64,000 nucleotides of DNA, taken from the NCBI GenBank assembly GCA_022560025.1, contig JAFISE010000010.1:186001-250000 (forward strand), written 5' to 3'. The number at the start of each line of letters is the position of its first letter. The stretch's first letter is position 1. The translations under genes were made by a program, and so were the position numbers. The stretch comes from Stagonosporopsis chrysanthemi (lineage: Eukaryota; Ascomycota; Dothideomycetes; Pleosporales; Didymellaceae). Below the pieces are notes generated by a model. It was not told where the DNA came from and made no database searches. It was given only the letters and a program-made list of their open reading frames with translations. Below are positions 43,711-53,963 of this stretch, piece after piece.

Positions 43711-44185
43711 ATGGGCCGTCCCAAGCGCCAGGTCCTCGCCACCATCGAGGACACAATCACCCCGCCTGATGTCCTCCCCGATGCGCACCTGCTTGCGCGC
43801 ATTGTCAAGGCCGAGGGCAAGAACTTGTACAGCGCCGAGCTGCCGGGAGGGAAGACAGTGCTTGCGGAGCTGGAGGCGAAGTTTCGCTCTACGGTGTGGA
43901 TCAAGCGCGGGAGCTATGTAGTTGTCGACACGTCTGCGCTTGCGGAGCGGGACAACAAGCTGGACGGGGAGATCGTGAACATTGTGCGCGACGAGAAGGC
44001 GTGGAGGAAGATGGCGTACTGGTATGTTACAATGCTATGACCGGGGTATATGTGTCTATGATGTACAGTGCTGATTACTTTTCCCCAGGCCCAAGGAATT
44101 CGCCAAGAAGCCTGCATACGAGGACAGCGACGAGGAGGAATCGACCGTGGGCAAGATGCCGCCGTCTGACTCGGAGGGCGAGTGA
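43711..44185 (+). CDS. S1-type RNA-binding protein, EIF1AD homologue
   Basis: Two exons (43711-44021, 44089-44185) encode 135 residues; the 67-nt intron splits Trp104. An eIF1A-like OB fold (LLARIVKAEGKNLYSAEL, VLAELEAKFRSTVWIKRGSYVVVD) is followed by WRKMAYW and a short acidic tail. The order and length match eukaryotic EIF1AD rather than eIF1A, which is larger and more basic. EIF1AD homologues are nuclear or cytosolic RNA-binding proteins linked to 40S maturation. The stop codon is only 2 bp from that of ALG3 on the other strand. Confidence 0.88.
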
Positions 44186-44187
44186 GC

Positions 44188-45760
44188 TCACTCTGCGTGC
44201 GCGTGGTCCTCTTCAATGACGCCCTTGGTCGCGCCCACAAACTCGTTGCGCGTCCCCCACCACACGCCGGCCACGGCGACGGCCAGCGTGCCCACGACGG
44301 TTGCTGAGCTGAGCGGCGTGCTCGGGTACACGTTCCAGGCCCACTCTTGCGCTGCCCACAGCGCATACTGCAGCACGGGGTGGAAGCCAGCTTTCCACAA
44401 CAGGAAGGGCGTGGTCCAGGCAATGTAGGCGTAGAACTGGTAGTGCAGCGAGCGAGCGCAAAGCATGCCGATAGCCATTGCAGTTAGAATGACCGTCATG
44501 ATGAAGTCAGGGGTGATGCGCTTGGACATGGTGTCCTGATCTCTGGGCTCGCGAGAGGGGAACACGAGCTTGAGGAACTGGCGGGCAGAGCGTTTGGAAG
44601 GCTTGATCCAGCGCGTGTACGCGAAGAACAGGAGAAGGCCGGCATGGACCGCCAGGAGACTGAGCGCAAACGGCTTGGACAAGAATGTCTCTTCGGACAC
44701 GAACCGCCAGTTGACGGTCCATTTGTAGAAGAACGCTCTTGTAAATTCAAACGCGCGTCCAAAATAGCTGAAGCTCTGCTTCCTGAAGGGGTATCCAAAA
44801 AGTACCTGTGTTGGTCAGCCCATACGCTCGATTCGACCAAATCAATGACATGATATGCCACGACTGAACCCACCGAAACCTGGAAGATGATCATCGCCTG
44901 CGTGATCGCCTCCCGGCTGCCCAGCGCCTGAATCATAAGAATACCCATGGCCGGCAACGGCAGCAGCAAGCTCATCTTAACATTCAGCCCGGTCGTGAAC
45001 ACCGCGCTGCCGAGATGCCACTGCCCACGCTGATAGCAGAAGATGGCCGCCCACAGGCCCAGCACAGCAAAGCAGTCGTTGAAGCAGCGGAGCAGGAAAA
45101 TGCTATGCAGCCTCTTGCTCAACACCAAGAGGGGGAGCACATACGGGGGAACCTATTCACGCTCATTAGCCCAGTTCAAATTCCAATTCCAATTCCCCTC
45201 CCAACTCCCCTCTTTTCCCCCCTTCCCCTTCCCCTTCCCCTTCCCCCAATTCACCTCAGCCCTCAAAACAAAATGTAAAAAAAAAGAAAAAGAAAACTCA
45301 CCCTCGCCCTCCGATAACACTGCACAACCACCCCAAGCGTCGCCAAATACACCAGCGCAAAAATATACTGCGCGCGCTGCACATCCCTCCCTTGGTCCGT
45401 AAGCGCATACAGCCAGCGATAGATCCACACGTGCGCGCCGGGATACACCAACGGGCCCGTGCCGCCGACAATCTTCTTGTAGTCGCGCTCGCCGGCCAGA
45501 AAAATGGATATCTGCTGCATGTACGCTTTCCAGTCGATTTCGGTGTCTGTGGAGCAGGCAGCGGGCGTTAGTAAGGGGGTGGTGGTGATGGGATATTTGT
45601 CTGTTTATTTGGGGGGGGGACACGGGGAGATGGGCGTACAGGGCACTCGGTCTATGACCACGCCGCACAGCGCGGCGTCGAAGATGAGGAGCAGCGGCGC
45701 GAGCCATTTTGTGTTTGCGGGGTTGGTGGCGAGGTCGTGGGCTTGTGCGAGGAGCGACAT
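44188..45760 (-). CDS. ALG3: Dolichyl-P-Man:Man5GlcNAc2-PP-dolichol alpha-1,3-mannosyltransferase (Alg3)
   Basis: Four exons (45760-45640, 45546-45302, 45152-44880, 44805-44188) encode 418 residues. Alg3 blocks are all present: TEIDWKAYMQQI, YKKIVGGTGPLVYPG, SKRLHSIFLLRCFND, FFYKWTVNWRFV and RSLHYQFYAYIAWTTPFLLW near the end. It is a multi-span ER membrane enzyme that adds the first mannose from dolichol-phosphate-mannose to the lumenal N-glycan precursor. Intron 3 takes the GTTTCG donor after FQ; using the nearer GTCGAA would leave a 32-nt intron and extra residues. Intron 2 (149 nt) holds a long polypurine tract. It is tail to tail with EIF1AD. Confidence 0.92.
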
Positions 45761-46089
45761 TGCGCCGGGTTGGGGGATTGCTGACGCTGCGAGGAGGCGC
45801 TGGGGTGTGGTGGTGATATACAGATGGCCCGGGTCACGTGAGCTCGGGCTCGGGTTTCAGCGTGGTGAGCGGTCAAACGGGGGCCTGTTTCAGGCACGGA
45901 AAGGTCGTGCGATGCGTGGGCGGGTTGTTTGAGGGCGGGTTATTGGTGGGGACGGAGTTGTTAGTGTTTGCTGTGGTTCGGGTTGGAGGAATATGGATGG
46001 GGGATCTTTTGAGTTCTATTTGTACAACGCTTGCTAATGCGGAAGATCCGGCCTTGGATGATATATGCACATGGAGTCTTACACGCTCA
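45761..46089. other. Short intergenic region between two minus-strand genes
   Basis: These 329 bp must hold the ALG3 promoter and the MDV1 3' flank. They are G/T-rich on the plus strand; nothing else is visible. Confidence 0.4.
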
Positions 46090-48191
46090 CTAGCACGACC
46101 AGACGCCAATGGTACCGTCTTTCCGCCCCTCGACGAGATAGCCGTCCTTTATTCTCACCCTCTCGATGATGCTCCTGCTAATGTCGTCTTCGATGGCGCC
46201 CGGTCCGCAATTCCAGTGCCTGCCATCGGTCTTGTCGTACACCTTGACTACATCCTCGCCAGCAGCAGAGACAATGCGGCGGTTGTCGAACATCATGCTT
46301 GTGACCGGGTTGTCGTACGCGTACGCATCGTGAATGGAACCAGTGCGGAGATCCCAGATCTGTCGTTTGGTTAACAACTGCGCCTCTTCCGCTCCTGCAA
46401 AATCATGACTTACGCGAATACTCCTGTCAGCACTTGCAGTGACGAGATGAACGTCGTCAAACTGCAGCGCAGTGACCGGCCCTGTGTGTCCAACGAGGCT
46501 GCGAGACACCTGCCCACTGCGCAAATCCCAAAGCCGAACCATGCCGTCCGCAGTACCACATGCCAACGCAGCATCGAAAACCTGAATAGCGCCGACGAAA
46601 TCGGCAGAGGCGTCCATAGTCCGTCCTGTTCCACGCCACTGCCCGTTGCTGGTTGTGTCGGTTGCGGAAGCCTGGGCAGCAGCCCATAGCACGTCGAGAG
46701 TCTGCACGCAACGCCCCTTGACAAGGTCCCATTGTCTGAGTGTCTTGTCCGCAGAGCCAGAAACCAGAGTGTCGCCGCGGAAGTGGAGAGCCGTGACTTC
46801 GTCGACGTGAGACTCGAGAGAAAACATGGGGCAATCCTGCATGATAGTTGGCGGAGGAGCGGGCGGCGCGTCTGCGGAGTTCTCAAAAGCAAGACCGTCT
46901 TCGTCGTCGTCGTGCTTGTTCACCCGGTTGTCGGACGGGGCGTATTCGGCTTTGCTGAGGTCCCAGAGGCGGATAGTAGCGTCCATTGAACCCGTTGCGA
47001 CAATGTTCTCCTCCACCTGCAGGCAGCGCACAGAAGAGAGATGGCCCTCCAGCATGCCGATGCAGCGTCCAGCGTTCAGATCCCATACACGTACGGTGTC
47101 GTCCATCGACGCCGTAACGAGCGTTCCCCATGGCGCATCGAAGTCCAGAGCCGTGATCGTGTCATTGTGTGCGGGCAGCTCTTTGATATTGGATCCTGGA
47201 TCGAGATGTTCGTGCAGAATGGGCATCGATATGCGTCGTATCGGCCGTTTGGCGTGCCTCTTGGACTTTGGACTCGGGATCTTCTTGTAAATCGACTCGG
47301 ACATGAAGCTATCCTCAGCCTCGGCTTCCTCTTCGGCAGTCGACGGCCTGTCGGGAGACTTGGGCGCAAAGGCCGCAGCATCGTCCAGCTCTTCCTGCAG
47401 ATCCTCGATCCTGTTGTCCACACCCAGCAGATCCTGCTCAAGCTCAGCCTCCTCAATCTCCAGCCCAGCCAGACGGTCCAGCGTCATTTTGCGCAGGGTG
47501 TTCAGGTTTGCGATCTTGTTGTCGATCTCCAGGATCTCCGCCACGCACATGTGTTTCCGCACACCCATCATCTCCAGCCTGTGGCTCATGCTGTGCTTCT
47601 GGTGCTTCAGCTTCTGCATCGACGGCGGCGTGTTCGCATCCTGGTCGTCCAGCTCGTCCCCAATCAGCTTCTGCCCTCTGGCATTGCGCTTGCCGTGCTT
47701 GGTGCCCTTGACGGGCTCATCGGGCAGCGAGGCCTGGAAGCCCTGGAACAGCGAGAACTCGTTGTTGTCCTCGGGGATGTTGTGCAGGATCTCGTCGGGG
47801 ATGAAGGACAGGGCGCGCTGCTGGATCTCCGGGACGGATATGCGCGAGCGCACTATCTCGCGGGGCGTGGTGTTGGCAAAGGAAAAAACAGAGCGCTGCA
47901 GCATGGGCCGTCGAATCTCGCGGTGCAGCTCGCCCAGCGCGTTCTGGTAGTGCTGGGCCACGCCATCGGTGCCTATCAGGCTGCTGGCGGTGGCGGTGAC
48001 TTTGCGGCCAAAGGCTTGCAGTTGGCGCGTCTGCGGTCATCAGCTTCACGGCATGGTGTGTTGCAAAAGTGGGTGTGTACATCAGGCAGGCCATCGATAA
48101 GGCTGGCGTCCTCGTGCTCGGGCGCAATCAAGGGCCGTGGGCTCGTGGATCTCCCTCGCCCGGGGGAGCCACGGCGGTCTGAGGGCGGCAT
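46090..48191 (-). CDS. MDV1: Mitochondrial division protein 1 (Mdv1/Caf4)
   Basis: Three exons (48191-48081, 48030-46414, 46359-46090) encode 665 residues. The N-terminal part has the Fis1-binding region (TRQLQAFGRKVTATASSL, then QHYQNALGELHREIR). A coiled coil follows (EILEIDNKIANLN through EEAELEQDLLGVDNRIEDLQEEL), then at least six WD40 repeats from about residue 300 (TVRVWDLNAGRCIG, TIRLWDLSK, TLRQWDLVKGRC, MVRLWDLRSGQV). In yeast Mdv1 bridges Fis1 and the dynamin Dnm1 on mitochondria and peroxisomes. Intron 2 (54 nt) has a length divisible by three and no stop, so retention would insert 18 residues inside a propeller blade. A short first exon encodes a Pro/Arg/Ser-rich head. It is divergent from chorismate mutase. 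Confidence 0.92.
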
Positions 48192-48557
48192 GCGAGCAGC
48201 TGTGTGGGGATGCGCACGTGGAATGTCGTGGTGAATGGCTCAGCTCATGACGCGGTCGTGTCTTCGCAGGCAGGTCGTGGCGGATGGCGGGCCGCGTCGC
48301 GTGTGGTGCTCTTGTCTTGGAGGACGTTTTGGACTGCGGAGCTCAGACTTCGATCAATGTTGTTCGCGGGTGGAGCTGTCCAGGTGCGTCATCCCAGCTC
48401 CCTCACATAGCGTCCGACCTCGCTCGGCCCTATGTGAACTTGGCTGCGCCGCAGTCTCCAATGTTCCTTCATAGATTCCTTTGTGCTGCAGGCGAGGTGC
48501 ACTTCCACTTGCTGCTTGTAGAGGATTGACAGACGACCACCTCTCCCACAGCCCACC
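48192..48557. promoter_or_regulatory. Divergent upstream region, MDV1 and chorismate mutase
   Basis: These 366 bp hold both promoters and leaders. No TATA box or Gcn4/Cpc1-type TGACTCA site is evident for the amino-acid gene. Confidence 0.35.
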
Positions 48558-49406
48558 ATGGACGCAGCAATCGACCTCTCCGACGCCTCCAAGGCGCTCG
48601 ACCTTGCCAACATCCGCTTCCAGCTCATGTACCTCTCCCCATAGACCGTCCTTGCACCGTCACTGACCCAGTCCAGCCGGCTCGAAGACACAATCACCTT
48701 CCACCTGATCGAGCGCGTGCAGTTCCCCCTCAACAAGACCATCTACGTCCCCGGCGCCGTCGACATCGGCGCGCCCAACCTCTCCTTCCTCGACTGGATG
48801 CTGCGCGAACAAGAACGCCTGCAGTCGCTCGTGCGCCGCTACCAGTCGCCGGACGAGTACCCTTTCTTCCCAGAGGTGCTGCAGGAGCCGATTCTCAAGC
48901 CGCTGCACTACCCCAAGATCCTGCACCCCAACGACGTCAACGTCAACTCGAAGCTCAAGGACTGCTACGCGCAACACATCCTGCCTGCGGCATGTCTGCA
49001 AAAAGCCGAGGGCGACCGCGGCGAGAGCCAGGAGAACTACGGCAGCGCCGGCACCTGCGACGTGCTGTGTCTGCAGGCGCTGTCGCGGCGCATTCACTTT
49101 GGGAAATTCGTGGCCGAGGCAAAGTTCCAGAAGGAGCCGGAGCGCTTTGCGGCGCTGATCAAGGCCGAGGACAGGCAGGGGATAGACGACGCGATTACAA
49201 ATGCCGCTGTGGAGAAGAAGGTGCTCGAGCGCCTGAGGCTCAAGGCGAAGACGTACGGCACGGATCCTGATCTGGCTGCGGATGGTGTGAGCAAGGTCAA
49301 TGCGGACGCTGTGGTTGCCATGTACAAGGACTGGGTCATTCCGTTGACAAAAGAGGTCGAGGTCGAGTACTTGATGCAGCGGCTCAAGGGGACCGAGTGG
49401 GAGTAG
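48558..49406 (+). CDS. ARO7: Chorismate mutase (AroQ, Aro7 type)
   Basis: Two exons (48558-48628, 48677-49406; 48-nt intron) encode 266 residues, close to the yeast enzyme. Matching blocks are LDLANIRFQLIRLEDTITF, NLSFLDWMLREQE, SLSRRIHFGKFVAEAKFQ and the C-terminal PLTKEVEVEYLMQRL. These include the active-site Arg, Lys and Glu positions of the all-helical fungal enzyme. It converts chorismate to prephenate, the committed step to Phe and Tyr, in the cytosol. There is no secretion signal, which separates it from the secreted chorismate mutases some plant pathogens use. The allosteric loop region seems complete. It is convergent with an aldo-keto reductase 119 bp on. Confidence 0.93.
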
Positions 49407-49525
49407 TGCTCTCCACTGTCGAACCTGCATATCAGCCATAATGACAAGGACAATACCGAAAGCCACATCGAAAAAACACTTTATATTCTGTCCTTGTCTC
49501 GATTCTAGCTTCTGTTTTTGTATAT

Positions 49526-50867
49526 CTACTGATTCCTCCCATAGCCCTGCAGCCCATGAGGCTTGACAGGCTGCTGGTGCGGCGGCACTTCCAGATTGCC
49601 AGCATACGCGAGCAACCCGACATCCGCACTCGTCTTGTTAGTGTCATACTTTTTACCGCCCATTTCAAACAGGAAGCTCATCGGGAAACCGACGTCGAAA
49701 TCAACAGCCGAATCAATGTCCTCGACCTCCTGCGCGCTCAGCTCGATGGCAAGCGCCTCAATGTTTCCCTTCAAGTGTTCGATCTTGCGGCCTCCGACGA
49801 TGGGGTAGACGAATGGGTACTTGCTCCTGTTCTTGATTAGTCGACCGCCCCGTTTTCCCAAGTTCCACACCATGCTAAGATTATGCTCACCTGACGTATG
49901 CCAACGCAATGGATGTGATGGCCGTGTTCTTGCTCTTAGCAACAGCCTCCAGCTTCTCCGACACCTTGATTTGCTTTTCTGATGCAGCGCCGAAGTTGCG
50001 GCCTTGCTCGTTGTTCTCGCGCTGCTCCTTGGTCTTGAAGTTTCCGCTGCCGAGAGCGCCCCAGGGGCAGAGGGCCATGCCTTCGTCTCGCGCCATGGGG
50101 ATGATCTCGCGCTCGAAATCGCGGTCCGCGGCAGACCAGCGGCCCTGGTAGACGGAGAAGGTGCGGAGGCCGTGGTCGCGGGCGTCTACAAGCTCGTCAG
50201 TGCTGTGTGAGCCGGTGGAAATACTTTGTACTCACATTGGTTGGCCTTGCTGACTATCCATGCAGGAGTGTCACTAACACCAAGGTACAAGACCTTGCCT
50301 CTCTGCACCATGTGGTTGAGGGATTGCATCAGCTCGGGGATGCTTGTGGTGAAGTCCCACCAGTGGACGTAGAGCAGGTCAACGTAATCGGTCTGCAACT
50401 TCTTCAGGGAAGCCTCCAGCGAGACGTGAAGAGATTTTGACGAGTTGCCCGCGAAATTGGCAGCCATACGAGGCTTCGTTTCCGGGCTAAAGTACATTAT
50501 AGAGAACTTTGTAGCCAGAACGATCTCAGAACGGCGGCCGCGCTCCTGCATCCACTCGCCGATCCATTTTTCGGATTCTTCGTACTGATAGTTGTTCGCT
50601 CTGTCGCTTCGGTCAGCAATTGGCGATTCCACAGCTGCATTGAGACGCATACGTGTCGATGAAGTTTCCGCCCTGGTCGTAGAAGAAGTCCAGGATCTCA
50701 AAGACTGTCTTCTTGTCGCACTTGCCCAGGATATCGGTCCACGCATCGCCAAAGTTCATGGTTCCAAGACATAGCGGCGAAACGCGGACGCCGGCATTCG
50801 GAGACAGCACGCGCTGAAAGTCGAGCAGCGACTTCGCTACCGGGGGTTCGCCAAAGGGAGGAGGCAT
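49526..50867 (-). CDS. Aldo-keto reductase (AKR9 / norsolorinic-acid-reductase-like)
   Basis: Four exons (50867-50653, 50600-50236, 50185-49891, 49826-49526) encode 391 residues; the introns are 52, 50 and 64 nt. The tetrad is Asp71 and Tyr76 (NFIDTANNY), Lys103 (LATKFS) and His151 (LLYVHWWDF). Blocks SPLCLGTMNFGD, GKVLYLGVSDTPAW, FSVYQGRWSAADRD, PWGALGSGNFKT and VYPIVGGRKIEHLKGNI are those of fungal aryl-alcohol dehydrogenases and NorA-type reductases. It reduces aromatic or aliphatic aldehydes with NADPH; the precise substrate is not visible. No polyketide cluster genes lie nearby. Confidence 0.91.
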
Positions 50868-51784
50868 TGTGGCGTTTGAAGTTCGGTAAAGTGCTGGTAG
50901 ACTCGGGTTCTTCTTCGATCAACACTAGGTTGACGACCGCTTCCTCTTATACGTCTCCAGCTGTCGAGATCGCCTTAGGTGCTCATGACGTTTAGCGGAC
51001 CATCAGCGTCCATGGCATCCATACAGTCTCTGGTCGTACAGCCCGATCCCTTTATTCAGCTACCAGAGATAAGATCCAACCATTCAGGGTGAGGAAGAGG
51101 TCCAACTTGCTACAGGTTATTAGCACCCTAGAGGTGTACGAGCCGACGTGGCCAACCCCTGTATAGTAATCAGGGGTCAGTGCACGCGAATTCGTGTAGG
51201 AGCCTTACCAAAACTAATAATGTTCTTAATAACATAGTTGCTAAGAAAGTTTTTAACCATATGGAATATATATATATATATATTAAAGATTTCAGAGAGA
51301 AAAAATTAGTTTCTCTACTTATTAGTATTGAATCTTAAATGCAAAGTTCTACTAGTAAACTCTGACTTAGTGACTAGTAGATGTTGTAAAAACTTTCTAT
51401 TATAGATTGATAAGTAATCCTTAGGTCGCGGCGTTAGCATCCTTGTACTCCGAGGCACGGTTGGCGGGGTGTAATTCAAGGCAGATCGAGGCCTTGCAGC
51501 TAGCTACTAGCATCCGTTCGATGCTTGCACGAAAACCTCGGACACAGACGGAAGTGGTTGTGGAGTTGTTCTAATCTTCTGTCGACGTTGATGGCAGGCA
51601 ACAGGGGTCTTAACGCCGTTGCGGTCAGCGAATTGCATTTCGCTCTCGGGTCCTTTGGCGATAAAGCTGTTGAAACTCTATTCTTGCTCGATATCTTTCT
51701 GAGCCAGGACAAACGTAGGATGGAACTGGGACGGAATCAGGACGAAGCAGTAACAAATTCGGTGATAGAAATTCCGCTTCATAT
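50868..51784. other. Intergenic region with an AT-rich island
   Basis: These 917 bp between two minus-strand genes have no coding frame. The centre (about 51195-51425) is strongly AT-rich, in contrast to its surroundings, and is listed on its own. Confidence 0.45.
51195..51425. other. AT-rich island with (AT)n microsatellite
   Basis: About 230 bp are mostly A and T, with a perfect TA/AT run at 51266-51286 and several TTAGT/ACTAG words. The borders are abrupt. It could be a relic of a repeat mutated by RIP, an insertion or a replication-origin-like tract. Confidence 0.6.
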
Positions 51785-53963
51785 TTAGCTACTCCAATAT
51801 CCCCTTTCAAAATCCAGCAGTTCTTGGTACTCTTTCGCTAGCTTTGTCGAATCGTGCGATGCGGTTGAATCATCCGATGCGTCGCGCCTGTGTCCTGGAC
51901 TATATACAGAGCTCACAGAGTCATTTCTGTTGAGCTCGTTCGTCAGTACGAATGGACGGTACGCTTTATATGCGGGTGCAACAGCTCCTTCCTGTGTAGC
52001 TTGAGACGCTACAGGTAAAGGGAACGCATATGACGAGTATCGAAAGGCATTTGTCTGGTGGGTGGAGAATGTCGATTCTCGCTCGGCGGGTCGATTGGAG
52101 TGGTCGAAGGACTGGTGATGGGCGTGCGTGCCTGGTCTGCCTGGTCTACCAGCTACGAGACTGGCTGGGAGCGGCACATATCCTAGAGGTGCGGACGATG
52201 TGCGGACAGTCGACGGCCTGATGGGATCCTGATGCTGCTGCGCAGATGTCGGTGTGATGGAGTCGGCTGGTAACTCGGCAACAAAGGTGGATTTCAGTGG
52301 CATACCCACGTCAAGCTCAAAGATGAAAGCTGGCTGCGGCTGTGGTGGTGGAGCAGAGTGGTGTCTCTGATGTTCAGCCTGCATTTGTCCGATCTTTGCA
52401 GGCTTCTCGGGAGCACCATACACTCCTATAGGGCCAACCAAGTGTAGTTTCCTATGCTGCGGCGCGTGCACGTCCTCAGAGAGCTGCTCTGAAGAAACAT
52501 GTTCCCGCTCAGGACTTGCAGCTTCATGAAGGCTGCCCTTTTGAGACCTCATTGCATGCATTGCTGGTTCCGATAGATCTGTCCTGTCTGTCGGCTTGCT
52601 ATGTCCCGCTTTCGGATCCTGACTAATGTCATCGGTATCATCTTTTGTGTTGATGTAGGCAGGCCTGAAGTCTGCTCCATAACCAAGTCGTGAGCTTGCA
52701 TGGGCTGGCTGTGGTCCGTTCGAAGAAGACCGATGGTGCATTTGGCCAATCCGCTCTTGCAATCTTGCTTCATAGGCGCCTTGAGTATTGGTGCACAGAG
52801 CCTGCGGTACATGACGGCCTGTCGTCAAATTTGGCATCGAGTCGCGTGCATTCTTGGCTGCAGCTGTCACCGTGACCGTCTGCGGCTTTGCAGATCTTAC
52901 GTACTGAACGCCCTCGATGTAAGACAGTCGTCTGGGATCCTGGAGATGTTCTGCTGACTGTGTTCTTGCATGATTCTGAGCTTGGCAATCCGCTGCGCTG
53001 TTACTGCTACTCCTTTGACCAGCGGCTCTTCGATATCGCGAACGCGGTACCCTTGCATCGACGTTCCGGTCTGGATCTTCCAGCCTGGGTTGGGGTTTTA
53101 TTTGAACTTGCGAAGCTGGCGGTGTAATCGACATAGTCGGTGGAGGCTGTGTATTGAGCAGTGTCTGGTAACACAACCGTTGTGTGTCCACATCCAGTCG
53201 AGAGAAGAACGAAGTGCCGAGAAATAGCTCCTTGACTTCTTTGTTGTCAAGCTGCCCGCGAATACGGCACAACTCTTCAGCTTCGTGCTTACACAGATAC
53301 AGAATATCTTTTCTCGGGTTCCACAAGAGGTCGCGGGCCTTGCAATATGATAGTAGTGTAGCCATCAAATACCGTATGTTCAAGCTTTTGAAGACCATTC
53401 GCCTACCGCCGGCTGTTTGCAAACCCAATGAGACGAGATTCTCGAGTAATGCACCTGCTGTTGGGGAACCACAAGCACCTTAAAAGTGTCAGCCTGAGCT
53501 CGGACGCATCAAATTGAGCAACAGACCTGAAGGAACAAGATCCATTTCGATAGTTGCATCGATTGTGCACCCATGATCCTTGTGGCTAGGACCAGTCCAC
53601 ACAAGTATTTTGAATGGTAACAGTGGGTTCATGCCTATCGGTAGAAGAACACTGAACGATCAGCGTGTGCAGATAGACATTGGTGCGAGAGCCATACCGG
53701 CGATCAGATCCCAACTTGACTTGAAGTCGCTCAAAGTCTTTCTCGTCGTAAGCGATATGAAGGTCCGGCATCTCGCGCTTGTATCCTAGGCAAAGCATTG
53801 GCAATCCACCCATGAAGCCATAAGTGAACTTTTTAGCGTCGAAAAGTGTCTGAATGTGGCTTGCAGCCGCAATAACATTTGTCCTCGGCGGTATGCATTT
53901 GCCCTGTGTCCTCTTGTAATTGTTGAAGTCGTCCACGTTGTAATAATTGGAAGATTTTGCCAT
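51785..53963 (-). CDS. Unrecognised protein with nucleotidyltransferase-like N-terminus and disordered tail
   Basis: Three exons (53963-53698, 53651-53527, 53478-51785; introns 46 and 48 nt) encode 694 residues. The first 210 residues look globular. YGFMGGLPMLCLGYKREMPDLHIAYD has a Gly-Gly, then Gly, then Asp-x-His spacing like the start of a nucleotidyltransferase fold; KILVWTGPSHKDHGCTIDATIEMDLVPSG could supply the last acidic strand. A helical stretch (MVFKSLNIRYLMATLLSYCKARD and KHEAEELCRIRGQLDNKEV) follows. The final 450 residues are Ser/Pro/His/Gln-rich and probably disordered, with a short folded-looking end (YQELLDFERGYW). I do not know the family, and enzymatic function is only inference; the usual second Asp of the GG-DxD motif is replaced by His. 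Confidence 0.72.

Noticed and set aside
44806..44837. 32-nt intron in ALG3 using donor GTCGAA
   Set aside because: Too short for a spliceosomal intron; the GTTTCG donor gives 74 nt and restores the family sequence.
47041..48234. 397-codon plus-strand open frame
   Set aside because: It is fully antisense to MDV1; Leu/Gln/Arg-rich sequence is what reversed coding of the coiled coil gives.
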